From positions 248,001 to 312,000 of the forward strand of contig JAWKLJ010000001.1 of assembly GCA_041392805.1 (NCBI GenBank): DNA of 64,000 nt, written 5' to 3'. Shown here piece after piece: positions 9,432-18,700 of this stretch. Under the pieces are notes generated by a model. The model ran no database searches, was not told the origin of the DNA, and was given only the letters and a program-made list of their open reading frames with translations. Both the position numbers and the translations under genes were made by a program. This stretch comes from Saprospiraceae bacterium (GTDB lineage: Bacteria; Bacteroidota; Bacteroidia; Chitinophagales; Saprospiraceae). The stretch's first letter is position 1. The number at the start of each line of letters is the position of its first letter.

Positions 9432-9778
9432 TAGTTTGTTCTACATTCTTACTACATTATCCGACCTATAGGCCCTGAAACGCTTATATAAAAGGGGGGT
9501 TAATGACAAAAAACAAGGCCATAATTGGTAAGGCCAACCGTTTTTTTATCCTGAAAAAGGCCCTAAAAACGATGGTTTTGCTTGCCTTGGAAGCCATCGG
9601 TGTCGGATGCCCCATCAAGCAGTACTGATCCTGTCAGACATTATTGCCCCAACAAATAACCCACAGCAAATAAGTCATAAGATTTCCTTTATTCCCCATA
9701 AAGTACGAAATTTACAGCGACAACCTTATGGATCGAGAAAACGTTATAACAAAACTTTTAAAACGAAAAACAGTAATA
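9432..9778. other. Intergenic region between secDF and DUF1080 gene
   Basis: No supported gene. It contains a short GGCC-bounded imperfect hairpin near 9524-9543 followed by a T7 run, and the leader of the DUF1080 gene. No clear TAnnTTTG box was found for the + strand gene. Confidence 0.4.
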
Positions 9779-11164
9779 ATGAAAAAACAATTTAAAACGA
9801 GTTTGCTAATTCTTTTCACTTTCGTATGTTTTGGGCTGAATGCCAATACGGATGATGGATGGGTCTCTTTATTTAATGGCAAAGACCTCAGCGGCTGGAA
9901 AAAACTCAATGGTGATGCTGAATACCGGATAGAAGGAGATGCCATTGTAGGGATTTCAAAACTAAAAACACCCAACACCTTTCTTTGCACAGAAAAAATG
10001 TACACTGACTTTATACTAGAAGTGGAGGTCAAAGTCCATCCTCTCTTGAACTCAGGTATTCAAATACGAAGTAACAGTCTTCCTGAATACCAAAAGGGCC
10101 GCGTTCACGGGTACCAGGTGGAGATCGACCCTAGCACCAGAGCCTACAGTGGCGGCATCTATGATGAAGCACGCCGTGGCTGGCTTTATCCCCTGTCAGA
10201 CCATCCTCGAGGCCGCACTGCTTTTAAGAACGGCGAATGGAATAAATACCATATTGAAGCAATAGGCAATGAAATTCGCGTTTGGGTAAATGGCATCAAC
10301 ACGGCCAACCTCGTAGATGACATGACGGCCAAAGGCTTTATTTCGCTTCAGGTACACGCCATCAATAGAGAAGAAGAAAATGGCACGGAAGTAAGCTGGC
10401 GAAACATTCGCATTAAAACAGACAACCTGGAAGCTGACCGGATGACAATGGATCCAGATACCAAGGAATTAAATTTCATTCCTAATACGCTAACAAGTTA
10501 TGAAAAACGGAAAGGTTGGCGACTACTTTGGGACGGAAAAACGACGAATGGATGGCGTGGCGCCAAATTGGAAAGCTTCCCTACCAAAGGCTGGAAAGTA
10601 GAAAATGGGGTATTGACGGTCCTACAATCTGATGGAGGTGAATCTACCAACGGCGGCGACATCGTCACCACGGAACAATTCGGTGATTTCGAATTATCTT
10701 TAGAATTCAACATCACTAAGGGTGCTAATAGCGGTATCAAATACTTTGTAGACCCAGAACTAAACAAAGGTCAAGGCTCTGCCATCGGCCCAGAATTCCA
10801 AATCCTGGATGACAAGGAACATCCAGATGCTAAAATGGGAATCAAAGGCAATCGTACCATTGGTTCCTTATATGATTTGATAACAGCGACCAACCTTTCA
10901 GTGCCCAACCGCGGAAAAGTATTTAATGGGGTTGGCGAATGGAACCATGCCCGCATTGTGTCCAAAGATAACCATATCGAGCATTGGTTGAATGGTTATA
11001 AAGTCGTTGAATACGAAAGAGGAACCCAAATGTGGCGAGCCTTGGTTGCTTATAGTAAATACAAGGATTGGCCGAATTTCGGAGAGCGTCCTCAAGGAAA
11101 CATCTTGCTCCAGGATCATGGTAATACCGTTCATTTTAGGAGTATTAAGGTGCGGGAGTTGTAA
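9779..11164 (+). CDS. Secreted protein with two DUF1080 (3-keto-disaccharide hydrolase-like) domains
   Basis: A 461-residue exported protein. ATG 9779 (MKKQFKTSLLILFTFVCFG) is chosen because it begins a clean signal peptide cleaved near residue 22; in-frame upstream codons add only a basic extension. Two concanavalin-like DUF1080 domains are seen. The first, about residues 25-215, starts WVSLFNGKDLSGWKKLNG and has HPLLNSGIQIRSNSLPEYQ and the GYQVEID/GGIYDEARRGWLY segment. The second, about 235-461, starts GWRLLWDGKTTNGWRGAK and has GANSGIKYFVDP and the EFQILDD segment. Family members include hydrolases of 3-keto-glucosides and other surface glycan-binding proteins. A repeat begins 4 bp after the stop. 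Confidence 0.85.
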   Translation: MKKQFKTSLLILFTFVCFGLNANTDDGWVSLFNGKDLSGWKKLNGDAEYRIEGDAIVGISKLKTPNTFLCTEKMYTDFILEVEVKVHPLLNSGIQIRSNSLPEYQKGRVHGYQVEIDPSTRAYSGGIYDEARRGWLYPLSDHPRGRTAFKNGEWNKYHIEAIGNEIRVWVNGINTANLVDDMTAKGFISLQVHAINREEENGTEVSWRNIRIKTDNLEADRMTMDPDTKELNFIPNTLTSYEKRKGWRLLWDGKTTNGWRGAKLESFPTKGWKVENGVLTVLQSDGGESTNGGDIVTTEQFGDFELSLEFNITKGANSGIKYFVDPELNKGQGSAIGPEFQILDDKEHPDAKMGIKGNRTIGSLYDLITATNLSVPNRGKVFNGVGEWNHARIVSKDNHIEHWLNGYKVVEYERGTQMWRALVAYSKYKDWPNFGERPQGNILLQDHGNTVHFRSIKVREL

Positions 11165-11167
11165 TTT

Positions 11168-11281
11168 TTTAGGACGTGGAGGTATTGGAGTGATAGAGGG
11201 ATTGGAGGATTTTGACTTGTCTGGTTTAGGATTTCCCTCCGTTACCTCCACGCCTTCTCCAATACCTCTCCGTCCCCTAAA
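11168..11281. repeat. Inverted repeat of the GGACGTGGAGGTATTGGAG family
   Basis: The left arm around 11168-11190 (TTTAGGACGTGGAGGTATTG) is matched by the reverse complement of 11257-11281 with one short gap. A further GTGGAGGTA word lies inverted at 11243-11251. The same word, with small changes, borders the repeat field at 47128-47905. Both copies lie directly 3' of a DUF1080 gene and in the same orientation relative to it. Confidence 0.55.
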
Positions 11282-11324
11282 CCCGACACGAAGCAGGAAT
11301 CAAAAGCGATAAACCACCCCATCT

Positions 11325-13637
11325 ATGCCTTCTCTCATTACCCAATTGTCATTTTCCCTGTTCATTGTCTTCCTACTAGGCTGCCTTGGTCTTTTGCTAC
11401 ATTGCAGCAACCCCGTCAAGGCCCAAACGGAGGCGCAAGCCGCTCCTATCCCTGACAGACGTAGTTTACTGAATCAATTGTGGCAGGCAGATACCATTTT
11501 GGTTGTTTATGGTGACCACCAGGCCGCCGCCTATTCCGAGCTGCTTGCTACCGTTCAGTTGAATCGCAGAGGAAAAACGGTCATTCTTAGAGGGCGGAAG
11601 GCATCCGAAGTAAGTGCGGCGGAGATGGCCCGTGTACCGAGTTTGCTGCTAGGCACCTGGATGGGAAATCCCTGGATCAAGCATGGATTATCGCGCCTAC
11701 CCATACAATTAGCCGCCAATGGCATTCATTTCGACGATATTTCCTTTAGCACCCAAGAAACGATTTTCAAACTCTTCCCTTATCCCAATCCGGAAAACCC
11801 TCAAATGCCAATTTTCTTTATTACAGGAAATAAAGAGGAAGCGATTATTCAATTTTTAAAGGAAAATCATGGCCAGGATTGGGGCGATATTTTTTGGGGT
11901 AGTTGGGGATACGAACTCTATGATCAAGGCCAGCCTAAAATCCTGGGGTACCTTTCCGATACTTCCTGGCAAATGGATAAACGGATTCATTATGCTTTTT
12001 TAAAAAATGGCGATACCCTGGCCAACACCAAACATTTCACCTTTATCAACCAGCAGGCAGACCTTACGCCCACAGCAGTGCAACAATTACAAGCAGCTTG
12101 TGAGGCCAATTATGAGCGAATTCTCGCCTTCACAGGGGCAAAAGATCCGTCCCTATCTATTCCCTACCACCTCTATCCCAGCTCCGAAGCCAAAGGGCTC
12201 CAACTCAAAAATACAACGGTGGCACAAGTGGACCATAAGACCAAAACGGCGTATGTCGTAACTGCTGAATGGTTTAGCGGCATTTCGCAGCACCTGGAGT
12301 CAGCGCTGCTGCTCCGCGAGGTCTTGGGTACGCCAAAGTGGCTACCCTTTGAAAAGGGCTTAGCCACTTTTCTTAACCCTGGATGGTTTGAAAAAGGCTA
12401 TCACCATTGGGCGCAAAGGTTATACCATGCCGATGCCCTGCCTACTTTAAATCAATTGCAACAAGACCAATGGTGGGAGACTACTTCCGAATTGGTCAAA
12501 ACGATAAGTGCTGCTACTTTTGTGGATTTTTTGATTGCCCATTGGGGTAAGGACGAGTTTTTAAAAGCCTATACACATTGGACCCCTCAAACAGCAGAGA
12601 TGGCCACTTTAATCCCTTTTTGGGAAACCTTTAAAGCTTCGCGATTTAAGGAAGAGGCAATTATCGTTTCCAATAAACTCAATTTGCCCTATTGCAAAGG
12701 TTTCAATTTTGCCCACGAAGGTTATCGGGTATACAATGGCTATGGTTCGGCCCAGGCTTTACAATCGATGGAAAAACTGCGACAATTGGGCACCAATGTC
12801 ATTGGATTGGTTCCCTATTCCTTTATGCGCGATCCCAATACTCCCTCTCCTATCCCAAATGTAGAAGGGCCAGGCATGGAAAATGATGAATCCACCGTAT
12901 TTTCTCATTACCACGCCAAAACACTCGGCCTGGCAACGATGCTCAAACCCCAAATTTGGCTAGGCGGAAGTTGGCCGGGCGACATCTCTTTTGATACAGA
13001 TGAAAAATGGCATACTTTTTTTGACTACTATAGCCGTTGGATCATACACTATGCCCTACTGGCCGAAATACACCACTTTGACATCCTCTGCATTGGCGTT
13101 GAGTTTGTCAAAGCTACTACCCAGCAGCCAGAGGAGTGGCGAAAGTTGATTGCCCGGATTCGTCAGGTGTATAGCGGCCCTATTACCTACGCGGCCAATT
13201 GGGGAGAAGAATTCGAGCAACTAAGTTTTTGGAAAGACCTAGATTATATTGGCCTCAACTGCTATTATCCGCTTAGCAAAGCCGAACAAAGTAATAAAAA
13301 GGTATTAGCTGCTGCCTTTAAGGAGGTTATGAAAAAGGCCGAAAAAGTCAGTCGTGAGGCCCAACGCCCGCTTCTATTCACCGAAATTGGCTTCCGTAGC
13401 ATCCAAAGCCCTTGGATCAACCCCCATGCTGAAGCGGAGGGTCGCGCCTTTAACGAAGACCACCAGGATTGGTGCTATGAAACGGTTTTTAAGGCGATAG
13501 AAGGCAAGGATTGGGTGCATGGCATTTTTTGGTGGAAATGGCCCAGTTATTTGGAATACCAGGGTAGAGAAAACACTAGTTTTACGCCGAATAAGAAAAA
13601 AGCGGAGGAGACGGTGAGGCGATATTTTGGGAAGTAG
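11325..13637 (+). CDS. GH113-like secreted glycoside hydrolase
   Basis: A 770-residue exported protein. The N-terminus (MPSLITQLSFSLFIVFLLGC) is a signal sequence with a plausible lipobox LLGC at Cys20, so it may be an outer-membrane lipoprotein. Residues about 35-430 form an N-terminal region I cannot name. The last ~320 residues are a TIM barrel of the GH113 type (beta-mannanase-like clan GH-A). KGFNFAHEGYRVYNGYGS marks its beginning, ILCIGVEFVKA carries the likely acid/base Glu, YIGLNCYYPL follows, and LLFTEIGFRS carries the likely nucleophile Glu. GIFWWKWPSY closes the barrel. It lies 160 bp after the DUF1080 gene and may be co-expressed with it. Substrate is unproven; mannan-like polymers are a family-based guess. 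Confidence 0.75.
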   Translation: MPSLITQLSFSLFIVFLLGCLGLLLHCSNPVKAQTEAQAAPIPDRRSLLNQLWQADTILVVYGDHQAAAYSELLATVQLNRRGKTVILRGRKASEVSAAEMARVPSLLLGTWMGNPWIKHGLSRLPIQLAANGIHFDDISFSTQETIFKLFPYPNPENPQMPIFFITGNKEEAIIQFLKENHGQDWGDIFWGSWGYELYDQGQPKILGYLSDTSWQMDKRIHYAFLKNGDTLANTKHFTFINQQADLTPTAVQQLQAACEANYERILAFTGAKDPSLSIPYHLYPSSEAKGLQLKNTTVAQVDHKTKTAYVVTAEWFSGISQHLESALLLREVLGTPKWLPFEKGLATFLNPGWFEKGYHHWAQRLYHADALPTLNQLQQDQWWETTSELVKTISAATFVDFLIAHWGKDEFLKAYTHWTPQTAEMATLIPFWETFKASRFKEEAIIVSNKLNLPYCKGFNFAHEGYRVYNGYGSAQALQSMEKLRQLGTNVIGLVPYSFMRDPNTPSPIPNVEGPGMENDESTVFSHYHAKTLGLATMLKPQIWLGGSWPGDISFDTDEKWHTFFDYYSRWIIHYALLAEIHHFDILCIGVEFVKATTQQPEEWRKLIARIRQVYSGPITYAANWGEEFEQLSFWKDLDYIGLNCYYPLSKAEQSNKKVLAAAFKEVMKKAEKVSREAQRPLLFTEIGFRSIQSPWINPHAEAEGRAFNEDHQDWCYETVFKAIEGKDWVHGIFWWKWPSYLEYQGRENTSFTPNKKKAEETVRRYFGK

Positions 13638-13695
13638 GTATCATCCTAGTGGTCAATTGTGGCGTAATATTAATAAAGCCCACCCCTTAGGTTTG

Positions 13696-13725
13696 CTAAG
13701 AGCATGTTTGGGGGTCACCCTTTTT
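13696..13725 (+). repeat. Single TIR copy, AGAGCATGTTTGG family
   Basis: CTAAGAGCATGTTTGGGGGTCACCC at 13696-13720 (given here only as an overall match; key word AGAGCATGTTTGG) is a copy of the terminal repeat of the 14384-14582 element. It overlaps the stop codon of the deleted Rpn gene and is in direct orientation relative to the left end of that element, inverted relative to its right end. Confidence 0.6.
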
Positions 13726-14221
13726 ATAGATTTTCAATCTCTTCTTTTGTTAATCCAGTGGATTTTATTATTATTTCTATCGGAACTTTGTTCTTTTTTA
13801 ATTCAATCGCAACTTCTATTTTGCCTTCTATTTTGCCTTCTTTTCTACCTTCTATTTTGCCCTCTTCAATCCCTTTTTCTCTTGAAGTGTCAACCACATT
13901 CTTGAGATCTCTATAGTATTTTAGACTATCCTCATAGGCTTGTCTGTCCTCTAATGAAAAATTCGCTATTTCTGCGGCTTCAAATAGCTTTTTAAATATT
14001 TTATCTTGTAATGTTTTAGGTCTATTTTGTAGTTCTGATAAATGCCTTAGCACAAGTCCTACTGCCTCATTGTTTGAATAAGTCAGGTCTTCTATTTTAT
14101 GTTTTTCTGGCAATAACTGATTCAAAAAATCAATAACCAATTCCTTATTCGGTTCGGTGCCAAATAATTTCTTGAATCCAAAATCAGTGAGTGGGTTAAC
14201 AAACTTATCTTCTAATACCAT
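13724..14221 (-). pseudogene. Internally deleted Rpn-family recombination-promoting nuclease/putative transposase
   Basis: A 165-residue frame. It begins VLEDKFVNPLTDFGFKKLFG and ends with the charged EGKIEG repeats and an STGLTKEEIENL helix, exactly the two ends of PD-(D/E)XK nuclease family transposases (Rpn-like, usually near 290-300 residues). After DLTYSNNE the sequence jumps to AVGLVLRHLSELQNRPKTL. The central nuclease core, which should contain the catalytic Asp and E-x-Q/K motifs, is missing, apparently by an in-frame deletion of roughly 130-150 codons. It is therefore unlikely to cut DNA. The C-terminal EGKIEG run is encoded by a short tandem DNA repeat at about 13817-13875. Copies of one terminal repeat lie on both sides. 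Confidence 0.8.
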
Positions 14222-14239
14222 CTTTGTTTGTATTTACCA

Positions 14240-14247
14240 CAAAGATA
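14240..14247 (-). promoter_or_regulatory. -7 box upstream of the Rpn remnant
   Basis: TATCTTTG on the minus strand fits TAnnTTTG exactly and lies 19 bp before the gene's ATG, implying a leader of about 12 nt. No clear -33 element was found. Confidence 0.4.
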
Positions 14248-14383
14248 AACATATTGTTTGATTATTTTTTGTTTTTAACCGCTAGAATGGCTATATTCAA
14301 TTACTGTGTGGTTGGTTATAGCCACTGCGCTTAATAACGCCCAACACCCAGTTAATGTTTATATCATTTTTCCTCATCGACGT

Positions 14384-14582
14384 CCCTTAGAGCATGTTTG
14401 GAGGTCGCTTTTGTCGATAAAAAGCGTCAATTTTTTGATGAGACGATTTATCCCGAATTTACTTCGGGAAGGCGCTTTTTGAAGTGCATACCCTTAGGTA
14501 CGGACGAAAAAAGCAACGAAGTATCAGCGAAAAAGAGATGGTTTTTAGCCCAAAGGGTGACCTCCAAACATGCTCTTAGGGC
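14384..14582. mobile_element. 199-bp MITE-like element with ~28-bp terminal inverted repeats
   Basis: The left end 14384-14412 contains TTAGAGCATGTTTGGAGGTC. The right end 14554-14582 read in reverse complement contains TAAGAGCATGTTTGGAGGTC and continues ACCCTTT, nearly identical. No transposase is encoded. The interior holds a short palindrome (TCCCGAATTTACTTCGGGA). With the direct copy at 13696, the outer ends 13696 and 14582 also form an inverted pair that encloses the Rpn remnant. Confidence 0.65.
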
Positions 14583-14665
14583 GCCTTCCATTTTATTAAT
14601 AGTTCTCGAAAAGCCGCAGCTATAAAGGGTGAAAAGAAGTTTTTTTTATTTTTTCTGCTTTTACT

Positions 14666-14701
14666 GGTTACCTTTTTTCCGAAAATGCAATAAAGGGTAT
14701 T
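14666..14701 (+). promoter_or_regulatory. Shared promoter/operator motif, copy 1
   Basis: GGTTACCTTTTTTCC is followed 9 nt later by ATAAAGGGTATT, ending 22 bp before the ATG of the first gene of the giant-adhesin block. The same arrangement with the same 24-nt offset between GGTTACC and ATAAAGGG occurs upstream of the next gene at 15658. It does not fit the TAnnTTTG consensus, which suggests an alternative (for example ECF) sigma factor or an activator site. That reading is inference. Confidence 0.6.
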
Positions 14702-14723
14702 ACATCATTTGAAAAAAGAAAAA

Positions 14724-15629
14724 ATGCAACGATACGCGCCTTTAATGTTCCTCCTTTTCCTAGTGCATGGGCTTACAGATATCCAGGCACAATCCATCAA
14801 AACGCAATTGCTTACATACCTCGATGCTTCTTTTGGCAAATTACCTATAACGCTGGCGGAGGCCTCCTATCAAGAAATAGCCCCCCCTGCCTACCAGGTG
14901 ATGGCTGACACCGCTTTTAAGAAACAAATACCACTCATTCAACTTTTAGGTGCAAAGGCGAGGCTGGAAGGCAAAGAAAGTCAACAGGCCTTTGCGGAAT
15001 GGAGCCTGGGTTTTGCTCCGTTAGCCACTGCCGAAGCACAATCTGCCATTTGGGGGCAATTGAAGCAACTTCAACGAGAAGCCTTTTCTCCCAAGACCCA
15101 AGATCAACTCAAAATCTTATTGCTGTCCTCCCCTTCCCCTATGGATAAATGGGTGATGCTAGCTGGTTTTGCGACCAAAGACACAGATGTGATTAGGAAT
15201 ATACTTCTACACAAACAGGAGAAATACATACAACAAGCTTGCCGCTTGGCCTTAGCCAGAATGGGCGAAAAGGCCTACACCGAATCTTTCCTGAAAAACA
15301 TTAAAAAAATACCCGTGGAGGACAACTTCATTTATGAAATCGCTCCGCTGGTCATCTATGTGCGAGACAAAGCGGCCATTGCCTATCTGATGGAACTAGT
15401 CATCCAAGACAAAGGCAGCTGCCGGCCCGCTGATGCGGAGACAGATGGAAAGATTAGCTGCGGGTATCGACTAGTAGAAATGCTATCTCCCATTCTAATT
15501 GATTTTCCCCTTAAAACGAATGAAGAAGGCGAATTGCAAACCGCAGATTATCCCAAAGCACTGGCTATCGCACGCACTTGGATGAAGCGGCAAAAGCAAC
15601 ATTTCCAGCTAGATCAGTCGCGTTATTGA
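14724..15629 (+). CDS. Secreted helical (HEAT-like) protein, unknown function
   Basis: A 301-residue protein. ATG 14724 starts a signal peptide (MQRYAPLMFLLFLVHGLTDIQAQ); a TTG five codons upstream is a less likely start. After cleavage the protein is predicted to be mostly alpha-helical with HEAT-like segments around residues 140-290, for example WVMLAGFATKDTDVIRNIL, CRLALARMGEKAY and AAIAYLMELVIQ. A Cys pair (GSCRPAD and ISCGYR) may form a disulfide. There is no T9SS tail or lipobox, so it probably stays in the periplasm. It is first in the giant-adhesin block and shares its upstream motif with the next gene, pointing to a related task. The family is not recognised. Confidence 0.75.
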   Translation: MQRYAPLMFLLFLVHGLTDIQAQSIKTQLLTYLDASFGKLPITLAEASYQEIAPPAYQVMADTAFKKQIPLIQLLGAKARLEGKESQQAFAEWSLGFAPLATAEAQSAIWGQLKQLQREAFSPKTQDQLKILLLSSPSPMDKWVMLAGFATKDTDVIRNILLHKQEKYIQQACRLALARMGEKAYTESFLKNIKKIPVEDNFIYEIAPLVIYVRDKAAIAYLMELVIQDKGSCRPADAETDGKISCGYRLVEMLSPILIDFPLKTNEEGELQTADYPKALAIARTWMKRQKQHFQLDQSRY

Positions 15630-15657
15630 AAAAAAATAAAAAAAAGTCCGCTTTAGC

Positions 15658-15693
15658 GGTTACCTTTTTTCGCCAGATGTTATAAAGGGTATT
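15658..15693 (+). promoter_or_regulatory. Shared promoter/operator motif, copy 2
   Basis: GGTTACCTTTTTTCG, then ATAAAGGGTATT at 15682-15693, keeps the spacing of copy 1 at 14666. It lies in the 113-bp gap between the helical protein and the 1609-residue protein, about 50 bp before the ATG, and so probably gives the four-gene downstream operon its own start. An A-rich stretch precedes both copies or a T-rich one replaces it. Confidence 0.6.
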
Positions 15694-15742
15694 CGGCTTC
15701 TCTTTGGAAAGGAGTTTTTGGAAAATAGTAAAAAAACTAAAA

Positions 15743-18700
15743 ATGCGCTCTTTACTTTATTTAAGCATTCAAGTGTTATGCCTTTGGGCATTTAGTTTCC
15801 CGTCTATGGCGAGTGAGGATAGTCTTTGGTTACAAACAAGGACTATCCCCCGCCTCGACATTTTACCCCAACCAACAACAATACCGCCATATTGGTCTCA
15901 GCTAAGCAATCAAACCATTCAATTTTCTCCGCAGGAATGGCAGATAGCAGCGGACTGGGTAAACCATTATATTCAATTTGCCAATAACGCCCTAGATAGC
16001 CTTCCCTCCAGCCCTAATGCAGGCAGTATAGGCGGCTTATTAGACCATGAAATCGCCACTTTACAGCGGGCAAGAGCCGTCATTTCCAGTATAAAAATAG
16101 CCGGAAATCTACTCACCAAACTAACTGGTCAGGACCTTGTTCAATTGCCGATAGGACTTACGAAAGAAATAGGTAATACCAGCTATACCATGGGGATCGC
16201 TAGTATTCAACTCTACCCTACCTATGCGCAATTGGAGGTATTCCTGGAAATTGATGCCCCCAATTTACCGATGCCATTAATGTTTAGCTCACCTGATATC
16301 AAATTTTCAGCATCAGGAGGTATAATTGGAGGCGCCTCTTTGATGCTCCTAGGAAATATACCAATAGAAATTGTACCTGGAAGATCTGCTGTAGTATTGA
16401 TGCGTGGTAGCAACGGAAGCAATGGTTTGGTCAGCGGCGGTACCTTTGTAAGCATAGACTGTGATGGCTTTCAATCCTTAGGGCTAGATGCTATCGTAGA
16501 ATTCAGCCGAGCCTGGATAAAACCAGCAAACGATAATGGAAGTAGAAAGGTTAGTGGGCGAATAGCCACTATAATATCCGATTGGGATGATATATTGTTG
16601 GAGATTGATTTAGAGGATTTTGTTATCACCAAGATGGAAGATGTCATCTGGCGGGTGGATCGAGCTATTTTTGATTTTAGCGATTGGCGCAACGCGAATG
16701 GGTTAGTGTTCCCCTTAAATGGCTACGATCCGCCCCTTTCGGATCATCGATGGAGAGGCTTTTACATCAAAGAATTTCGGGTAGAGGTACCTGAAAAACT
16801 TAGTGGGAATGCGAATGGCATGCTCATCCAAGGCAATGACATCATTATTGATGACATGGGATTCACGGGCAGCGCTCTGGCGACTCCGATTCTTTCCCTG
16901 GACGATGGTGACCTGGGGGGCTGGGCTTTTTCCATCGATACTTTTGGCATCAGCGTAATCGCCAACCAAATTGAGTCCGTGGCTTTTAATGGCTTGATTA
17001 ATCTGCCACTCGCAAAAAGCAAATCTGTTTCAGCAGGAGGAGGAGAAGCCGAAATTGATGCTACAGATTGTCTTCGCTACCAAGCATTTATTGGCAATGG
17101 GGATGAATACTTCTTTTCTGTTTCCCCAGTCAGCACCTTTGCCGTGGATATTTGGCAAGCGGAAGTTGGTTTCGATGCCTGCTCTTATATCGACATTTTT
17201 GACCAAGGAGATGGCTTTACGGTCGTTGCCAACCTCCATGGCTACGCAACGATCAGTAGTGGCGAAAATGGGAATTTAGGATTAAAAGCTGATTCTATTC
17301 ACTTTCAGGAATTGCAATTGTCTAATCACAACCCCTATTTTAAACCAGGGTTCTGGTCTTTTCCAAGTTTAAGTCCCAATTTTGGCGCTTTTGCCCTGAC
17401 CCTTGAGGACATTGGACTGTATCCTGCCGATGAACAGGGGGAAAAAGTCGAACTTGGTTTTAATGCGCTCATCAGCCTTTCTCCTTCAGATGATTTAGGC
17501 ATCACGGCTTGTGGTGGTTTCGCTATGCAGGGCGAATTGGTGCAACAAAATGGCCGTCAACGTTGGCGTTATGCAGGGATGCGGGTAGATGATATTTTCA
17601 TTAATGTTTCGGCACCTGGTTTTGGCGTGACGGGAGGCTTAAGTTTTTACAAAGATGATCCAAGCTTCGGAAATGGCTTTCGTGGGATGGTTGCTGCCTG
17701 GTTTCGGGGGGTCAATGACCCGGAAGGAGGCGCGCCGCCGGGTGTCGAAAACAGCACAACTTGTTTTGGTTCGCCGCCCTCCAATACTTGGGGAATAAGC
17801 GCCATGGGCCAGTTTGGCACCGTTGATGGATTTGATTATTTCATCGTAGATGCCCTCGTACACCTGGGCGAAGGCATCCCGATCCTCTCAGAAGCCTTAA
17901 AATTGAAAAGTTTTGGCGGAGGGGTGTATCGAAGAATGGGAAGAGCGGAAAGTACTTTCGCGGCTTTGGAGCAAGCGGAGGAAAATCTTGAACGCGTCAT
18001 TCCTCCATTGGGTAGCAGTCTGACTGGCATCCAATATTTCCCGGATCGAACAGTAGGTATGGGTATCAAGGCGACTGTCCTTTTGGCCGCGAAGGAGGAA
18101 AAGGCCATGAATGCCAATGCCACCTTTGAAGTTATTTTTAACCATACAGGCGGGCTTGCAAAGATCAGCTTTTATGGCACAGCCAAATTCATGCAAGACA
18201 TTAGCTTCGATGAACCTTTCTTTGAGGACTTAGGTACCTCTATGCCTCCCCCCGTGTTGGCTTCTATGTCAGCCTTTTTTTCGTTGGACCTCAATTTTGA
18301 AGCATGGGAATTAGATGCGAATATGGCAGTGTTCGTCAATGCAGGGGCTGGCGCAATTAAAGGAGCTGGGGCAAATGGTAAAATGGGCTGGGCCAATCTC
18401 TATGTCTCTAGAGATCATGGCTGGCACCTCAAGGCTGGAGAACCCTCAGATCGAAATGGCATTATCATCGGCATTCCCAAAATTGCAGAAGAGCTGGTCA
18501 AGCTCCAATGCTACCTAATGATGGGGAGCCATGATATCCCAGGCATCCCTCCTATTGAATCTGATCTAATGGCTCGAATCATGCAGTATGATAAAAACCA
18601 AAGTAGCATCAGCAATCGCCCAGCTTTGGTGTCACAAGGAGGAGGTTTTGCCTTCGGGGCCTCTCTTGATATCAATACTGGCGAGCGCAATTTTTTGATT

